From NCBI GenBank assembly GCA_025360845.1, contig JANYBJ010000244.1:1-36942 (forward strand): a stretch of DNA of 36,942 bases, given 5' to 3'. Under the pieces are notes generated by a model, which had not been told where the DNA came from, searched no databases, and saw only the letters and a list, made by a program, of their open reading frames with translations. Positions 32,549 through 36,942 of this stretch are shown piece by piece. How positions within the stretch are numbered: the stretch's first letter is position 1; each line of letters opens with the position of its first letter. A program made the translations under genes and the position numbers. The DNA comes from a bacterium (GTDB lineage Bacteria > Verrucomicrobiota > Kiritimatiellia > RFP12 > UBA1067).

Positions 32549-32577
32549 ATTATGATCATATGGTTTGAAGTTGTCAA
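32549..32577 (-). promoter_or_regulatory. Promoter of the hybrid sensor kinase
   Basis: TTGACA (32572-32577, consensus) and CATAAT (32549-32554) on the minus strand with a 17-base spacer; the leader is about 60 bases. Confidence 0.65.
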
Positions 32578-32633
32578 TACCCGAAATATCCGGGCTTCGG
32601 CGCTTTGTCGCGGGCCGCGCGTTTTGTTGCGGG

Positions 32634-32662
32634 TTGAACGCGCGGGGAAACCGTGCTAAAAT
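32634..32662 (+). promoter_or_regulatory. Promoter of the Tat-exported isomerase gene
   Basis: TTGAAC (32634-32639) and TAAAAT (32657-32662) with 17 bases between. The same hexamer pair is used before the tandem receiver gene at 10047-10075. Here a ~40-base leader with AAAGAGG precedes the ATG. Confidence 0.6.
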
Positions 32663-32708
32663 AACACACATCAGCCGCATTCAAACGGTGCGGCGGAAAG
32701 AGGCCTTT

Positions 32709-33683
32709 ATGCAGAGTGGATTGTCGCGCCGTCAAATGCTTCAAGGGGCCGCCCAGGCGGCGGCCGCGTGTGGCTTAAGTTGGACTGCGGGATCGGCGAG
32801 GGCCGCCGAGGGCCGCCCGCAGGCCGGACTCACGGTCGGCATCTCCACGCTCGGGTTCACCGACCGTACCAACGCGGCGCTCGCCAAGGAGCTGGCGGGA
32901 GCCGGCTTCGGCACGATTCAGCTTTTCCTCACCCAGACCGACAGCAACTATTGGAGGTACAACAGCCGCGCGGACGTGTCCAGCCTGACGCCCGCCCGGT
33001 GCCGCGAGATCGCTGCCGCGTACCGCGACGCAGGTCTCGCGATTCACAGCATCGGCGTCTACACCAACCTCATTCATCCGGAGGAGGCCGAGATCAAGGC
33101 GAACCTCGCCTACTTCGAGGCCATGATGGAGATCGGCGGCCACATGGGCGTGCGCACGTTCATCAACGAGGCCGGGCACTATCACGACGCGAAGTCGCCC
33201 GCGCCGCCCGTTCCGCTGGAGTTTCAGGACGCGGTGTGGCCGCGCATGGTCGCCACGGGCCGCCAGCTCGTCGACCTGGCGGCGAAGCACGACGCCAAGG
33301 TGCTGCTGGAGCCCTTCTACCGGGGGTTCCTCGCCAGCGCGAAGCGGCTGAGGCTCTTCGTCGAGGAGATCAACTCGCCCCGCTTGCGCGTGCTGCTCGA
33401 TCCGGCCAACCTGATTGAACTGAACGACCTCGACGAGATGTTCCAGCAGCTCGCGCAGTGGACCGATTGCCTGCACGCGAAGGACCGCAAGCTCCACACG
33501 GATGTCGGCGTGGCTGCGGGGAAGGGCGATCTGGATTACAAGCGGCTCGTCACGCTGGCGGCGCAGCGGACGCCTGCCGCGCCGCTGATTCTGGAATATG
33601 TGGGGCCTGCGGACTACCTCGCCGCCCGCGCCCATCTGCTCGGCGCGATGAGGGAAACCGGCATCGCGGAGGCGAAGCGGTAG
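32709..33683 (+). CDS. Sugar phosphate isomerase/epimerase-like TIM barrel, Tat-exported
   Basis: 324 residues. The N-terminus has a twin-arginine signal (LSRRQMLQGAAQ then a hydrophobic stretch, cleavage near ARA, residue 36), so the folded protein is exported. The rest is an AP-endonuclease-2 type (xylose isomerase-like) TIM barrel: GISTLGFTDRTNAALAKELAGAGF, NEAGHYHD, KVLLEPFYRGF with Glu, RVLLDPANLIELND with Asp, WTDCLHAKDRK with His, and LILEYVG with Glu as the usual metal ligands. Substrate unknown, probably a sugar or sugar acid. ATG 32709 is supported by AAAGAGG five bases upstream. The C10 exoprotein gene follows 42 bases on. Confidence 0.82.
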   Translation: MQSGLSRRQMLQGAAQAAAACGLSWTAGSARAAEGRPQAGLTVGISTLGFTDRTNAALAKELAGAGFGTIQLFLTQTDSNYWRYNSRADVSSLTPARCREIAAAYRDAGLAIHSIGVYTNLIHPEEAEIKANLAYFEAMMEIGGHMGVRTFINEAGHYHDAKSPAPPVPLEFQDAVWPRMVATGRQLVDLAAKHDAKVLLEPFYRGFLASAKRLRLFVEEINSPRLRVLLDPANLIELNDLDEMFQQLAQWTDCLHAKDRKLHTDVGVAAGKGDLDYKRLVTLAAQRTPAAPLILEYVGPADYLAARAHLLGAMRETGIAEAKR

Positions 33684-33725
33684 GCTTGGCTCGAAGTCGG
33701 ATACGCACGGGTGAAACGGGGAAGT

Positions 33726-36700
33726 ATGTTCAAGAGCGCAGGGTGTTTTCTAAGGGCGTGCGGCCTCCTGTCTTTGGCTTTGCTGCTGGCCTCCGGACCT
33801 TCGGCACGGGCGGTCGAGATCACCGTCGGCCAGGCCCGGACGGCCTCAATGAACTGGGTCAAACGCTCGCCCAGGCCGCTTGACGCGCGCATCGGACAGA
33901 CGGTCCGCGACGCGAATACGTATCGGAATGACAAGGGCGAGGCGCTGTTCCATGTCGTGAGCTTTGCGGAAGGCGGCTTTGTGGTGACCTCGGCCGACGA
34001 CGGCGTGACGCCGGTCATCGCCTTTTCGGAAAGCGGCGAACTTGGTCCTGACGGACAGAACCCCCTGTGGGCCTTGTTGAACCTCGATCTTTCCCAGCGG
34101 CTGGAGAACGCCCGCGTCCGGGCGTCGCAGAGGCAACTGCTGGCGCTCGTTCCCGAGGGCAACGGGCGGGGCTCGCCCGAGGCGGAATGGAAAGCCCTGC
34201 TGGCAACGGATACGTTTACGGCGAAGGGGCTTTCCGGCGTCAGCGATGTCCGCGTCAGCCCGCTTTTGCAGTCCAAGTGGGGCCAGTCGACGAACAGCGG
34301 CCTGAATATATACAATTATTATACGCCCAGTAATGATGTGTGCGGGTGCGTCGCGACGGCGGGCGCCCAGATCATGAGGTTCCATCAGTATCCGCTGACG
34401 AGCGTCGCCGCAGCCACCTATACGATCAGGGTCGACGGGCCGCAAGCACGCGCGACCCTGATGGGCGGAATCTACGATTGGGCGAACATGCCGCTTGTGC
34501 CGTCGTCCGCTATCGCGCTGGCCGAGCGGCAGGCGATCGGCAAGCTGACGTATGATGTGGGGGTAGCGGCTTATACGAGTTATACGAGAGACAGCTCCGC
34601 GGCAGAGCCGTATGATTTGTGTGCGGCCTTTGCGAGGGATTTCAGGTACGCGAGCGCGAAGTTTATCCGGCAGACCAGTGCCGACCCAAGCTCGCTGACA
34701 TTCCACATGGGCGACTTGCTCCTCGCCAATTTGGACGCGGGGTGTCCTGTTTCACTCAGCATCGTCAACGGCTATAACAATGGGCATCAAATCGTCGGGG
34801 ACGGATATGGCTACAGCGACGGCACCTTGTATATCCATCTCAATATGGGATGGAACGGGAACTCCGACGCCTGGTACAATGTGCCGGTCGTGGATGACGG
34901 TCTTTTCAACTTTACGGTTTTCAACCAGTTGATTTTCAACATATTTCCATCGCGAACAGGTGAGATCGTGAGCGGCCGGGTGCTGGATGCCGCGGGTGAT
35001 CCGGTGAGCGGTGCGGAGGTGACGGCGGTCAACATGGCGACCGGTGTTGCTCTTCCGGCCGTGACGGCAAACGCGAAAGGCATCTACGCGATTCTGGCTC
35101 CAGAGCCGCCGGAAGACGGGGTCACCTATTGCGTGAGGGCGCTGTCGGAAGGGCTGTCCGCATCGCGGACGGTAAGCAACCTCAAGCCGACCGTTTCTTG
35201 GTCCGGCAGCGGCATGCCCGGTCAGGTCGGAAACCGGTGGGGCATCGACCTCTCTTTGTCTGACACTTCTGTCGCCGTCGTCTTTTGTCCGGCGGGCGGA
35301 GCGGTGGAGCCCTTTTCGCAAACCTTCACGGCGGGCTCGACCTACGGCGCTTTGCCGACACCGATCCGCGCGGGCTATGAATTCGGCGGGTGGTGGACGG
35401 AGAGGGATGGGGCAGGGGTTCAATTGGCCGACTCGTCCACGGTCAACGCCGCATACACGCTCGTGTACGCCAAATGGACGGTGTACGGCAACCCCGTGTT
35501 CAACCAGCCTCCTGTGGTGACGAAGCGGTCTCCTGCGACGGATCCTCGTCCGGTCAACAAAGGGTCGTCGGTCGTCTTCAGCGTCACGGCGGACGACAGC
35601 GCCGATCCCGATTTGGCGCTGCGCGGCATGTCCAATGTCACCTGGTATGTGGACGGCGTCCGGAAACGGGAGGCCGTGACCGGTGCGCCGAACGCCATCA
35701 CCAGCCCGTTCACGTTTAAGACGGAGGCGGCTACGGTGCAAGGGGCTGTGTTCAGGGATGTGGAGGTCAGGGCCGTTGCGCTGGACAAACAGGGTGGAGC
35801 CGCCGCCGTTGTATGGACGGTGCGGGTGGCCAACGTGCCCGCCGCTCAGACGGTGACTTTCAAGGCGCTGCCGGAGAAGGCGTTGTGCGACCCGGCTTTC
35901 GCGCCGGGCGCGACGGCCTCGTCGGGCCTGCCGGTGCGTTACGGAAGTTCGAATCCTCTGGTGGCGGAGATTGAAGGCGGCCTGCTCCGCATCACCGGAG
36001 CCGGGACATCGGTGATCACGGCCAGCCAGCCGGGCACGGTGGATTTCAAGGCCGCCAAACAGGTCGGGCAGACGCTGACGGTGAAGGCGCGCCTCTCGGC
36101 GGCTGTTCCTTTCGGCGGGGGGATTGTGGCCGGCGCGGGACTCTTCACTCCGGGCGCCTCCCTGACGCTGACGGCGAAGCCGGACGCCAACAGCACCTTT
36201 ATGCGATGGGAGGACGGGACTCAGACGGCTGCCCGGATCTTCACGATGCCGAAAGAGAACGTGACGGTGTCGGCTTGGTTCGGTCCGACGGCCAACATTT
36301 CGCCGCCGACGGTCGGCGACCCTGGGCCGCAGAGAGCGATGGCCGGCGTGCCCTTCAAGCTGCCGCTGGAGATCCTGTCGGACAGCCTGCCGGCAAGCAC
36401 GGTAGCCGGGCTGCCTGCGGGCCTGAGTTACAATGCCGCGAAAAAAACAATTTCCGGAGTCCCGACGGCTGCCGTCACCAATAAGACCGTGACGGTCACC
36501 GTTAAGAACGTGAGCAAGACGCCGACCCAGTTGACCTTCTCGATGACGGTCGATCCGCTTCCGGGGTGGGCGTGGGGAGCGTTCAGCGGTGTGGCTGGAA
36601 CAGACGCGCCGGGTGATGGCCTCGCGTCCCTGAGCGTCACGCCGAGCGGCGGGGTGGCCGGAAAGCTGACGCTGCGGGGCACGAACTACAGCTTCAGCGC

Positions 36701-36942
36701 GGTGTCGTACGCGGGCCGTGACGCGGCGGGCTCGTTCGTGCTGACGGCCTCGGCGAATAACGGGGGTGTGACAGAACCGCTGACACTCACCGTGAGCGCG
36801 CCAGAGGTCACCGATCCTGATATCGCCGTTCCCGATGCGCTGGGCAAGGCGGACGGGGGCTTCGGCTCGGACGGCTGGACGACTCTTTACCGCAACGTCT
36901 GGAAAGACGCGGGCATGGCAACGGCGCTCGCGAAGTTCACCG
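33726..36942 (+). CDS. C10-family (streptopain-like) cysteine peptidase exoprotein, 3' end outside window
   Basis: An unbroken frame of 1072 codons runs off the window. Residues 1-30 are a signal peptide (ending SARA). An Spi-type propeptide (about 31-140, ITVGQARTASMNWVKR, FVVTSADDGVTPVIAFSESG) precedes the peptidase domain: Cys208 in CGCVATAGAQIMRFHQYP, His354 in NGHQIVGDGYG and Trp376 in LNMGWNG, matching the C10 active site. Downstream come a carboxypeptidase-regulatory-like domain (~415-470), an InlB B-repeat (~517-580, GYEFGGWWTERDG), Ig-like segments (~585-790), a divergent InlB repeat (~795-850, FMRWEDGTQTA) and putative-Ig repeats (~860-1000, AGLPAGLSYNAAKKTISGVP). It should be a secreted, possibly surface-bound protease. 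ATG 33726 has GGGGAA upstream. Confidence 0.88.
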   Translation, partial: MFKSAGCFLRACGLLSLALLLASGPSARAVEITVGQARTASMNWVKRSPRPLDARIGQTVRDANTYRNDKGEALFHVVSFAEGGFVVTSADDGVTPVIAFSESGELGPDGQNPLWALLNLDLSQRLENARVRASQRQLLALVPEGNGRGSPEAEWKALLATDTFTAKGLSGVSDVRVSPLLQSKWGQSTNSGLNIYNYYTPSNDVCGCVATAGAQIMRFHQYPLTSVAAATYTIRVDGPQARATLMGGIYDWANMPLVPSSAIALAERQAIGKLTYDVGVAAYTSYTRDSSAAEPYDLCAAFARDFRYASAKFIRQTSADPSSLTFHMGDLLLANLDAGCPVSLSIVNGYNNGHQIVGDGYGYSDGTLYIHLNMGWNGNSDAWYNVPVVDDGLFNFTVFNQLIFNIFPSRTGEIVSGRVLDAAGDPVSGAEVTAVNMATGVALPAVTANAKGIYAILAPEPPEDGVTYCVRALSEGLSASRTVSNLKPTVSWSGSGMPGQVGNRWGIDLSLSDTSVAVVFCPAGGAVEPFSQTFTAGSTYGALPTPIRAGYEFGGWWTERDGAGVQLADSSTVNAAYTLVYAKWTVYGNPVFNQPPVVTKRSPATDPRPVNKGSSVVFSVTADDSADPDLALRGMSNVTWYVDGVRKREAVTGAPNAITSPFTFKTEAATVQGAVFRDVEVRAVALDKQGGAAAVVWTVRVANVPAAQTVTFKALPEKALCDPAFAPGATASSGLPVRYGSSNPLVAEIEGGLLRITGAGTSVITASQPGTVDFKAAKQVGQTLTVKARLSAAVPFGGGIVAGAGLFTPGASLTLTAKPDANSTFMRWEDGTQTAARIFTMPKENVTVSAWFGPTANISPPTVGDPGPQRAMAGVPFKLPLEILSDSLPASTVAGLPAGLSYNAAKKTISGVPTAAVTNKTVTVTVKNVSKTPTQLTFSMTVDPLPGWAWGAFSGVAGTDAPGDGLASLSVTPSGGVAGKLTLRGTNYSFSAVSYAGRDAAGSFVLTASANNGGVTEPLTLTVSAPEVTDPDIAVPDALGKADGGFGSDGWTTLYRNVWKDAGMATALAKFT

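Overview
The window is GC-rich (the 152-1300 stretch is visibly AT-rich by contrast) and gene-dense. It looks like part of a Gram-negative, probably anaerobic bacterium. Outer-membrane beta-barrels, a lipoprotein, osmoregulated-glucan synthesis (opgG/opgH), DsbD, a flavodiiron protein, a very long C10-peptidase exoprotein with InlB/Ig-like repeats, and a varied set of short palindromic repeats together suggest the Kiritimatiellota/Verrucomicrobia (PVC) side of the tree. That placement is inference; there is no rRNA or other marker gene here.

Layout. 1-1300: the 3' end of an ISL3-like insertion sequence abuts the toxin tip of an Rhs/YD-repeat polymorphic toxin (zinc-metallopeptidase fold), followed by a pseudopilin-like lipoprotein that may be its immunity protein. 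1301-2375: CACGAAG-type repeats, a short orphan ORF and an SGNH hydrolase. 2470-8629: a sulfur amino-acid block with cysK and metY (minus strand, probably one operon), a DUF3034 outer-membrane protein, a 131-bp MITE-like element with 9-bp target duplication, and a metI-metC pair (plus strand). 8626-11343: aspA, a tandem receiver protein and nrdR. 11361-12632: hairpin repeats, a small NIF3/CutA-like protein and a wrecked AMP-ligase gene that carries a hairpin insertion. 12658-16939: opgG, a small membrane protein and opgH, overlapping one another. 16936-18849: an M50 protease and manA (minus). 18982-23635: flavodiiron protein, dsbD and a SulP transporter (plus). 23605-25494: an outer-membrane channel-like protein (minus) and a decayed secreted protein gene. 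25613-28496: a vapB-vapC-recD2 operon (minus, ATGA-coupled). 28578-28672: a second, right-truncated MITE copy. 28675-32481: a 1268-residue hybrid sensor kinase (minus). 32709-33683: a Tat-exported TIM-barrel isomerase. 33726 to the end: a C10-peptidase exoprotein that runs off the window.

How the genes fit together. CysK and MetY can fix sulfide into cysteine and homocysteine. MetI and MetC give the parallel cystathionine route to homocysteine. The SulP transporter may bring in sulfate or another anion. Recurrent themes are (1) short hairpin repeats at or inside gene ends, (2) genes decayed by internal deletion, (3) sigma70-like promoters whose -10 box sits just before the start codon with no ribosome binding site, suggesting leaderless mRNAs, and (4) convergent genes that share stop codons. 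No rRNA, tRNA or CRISPR array was seen.
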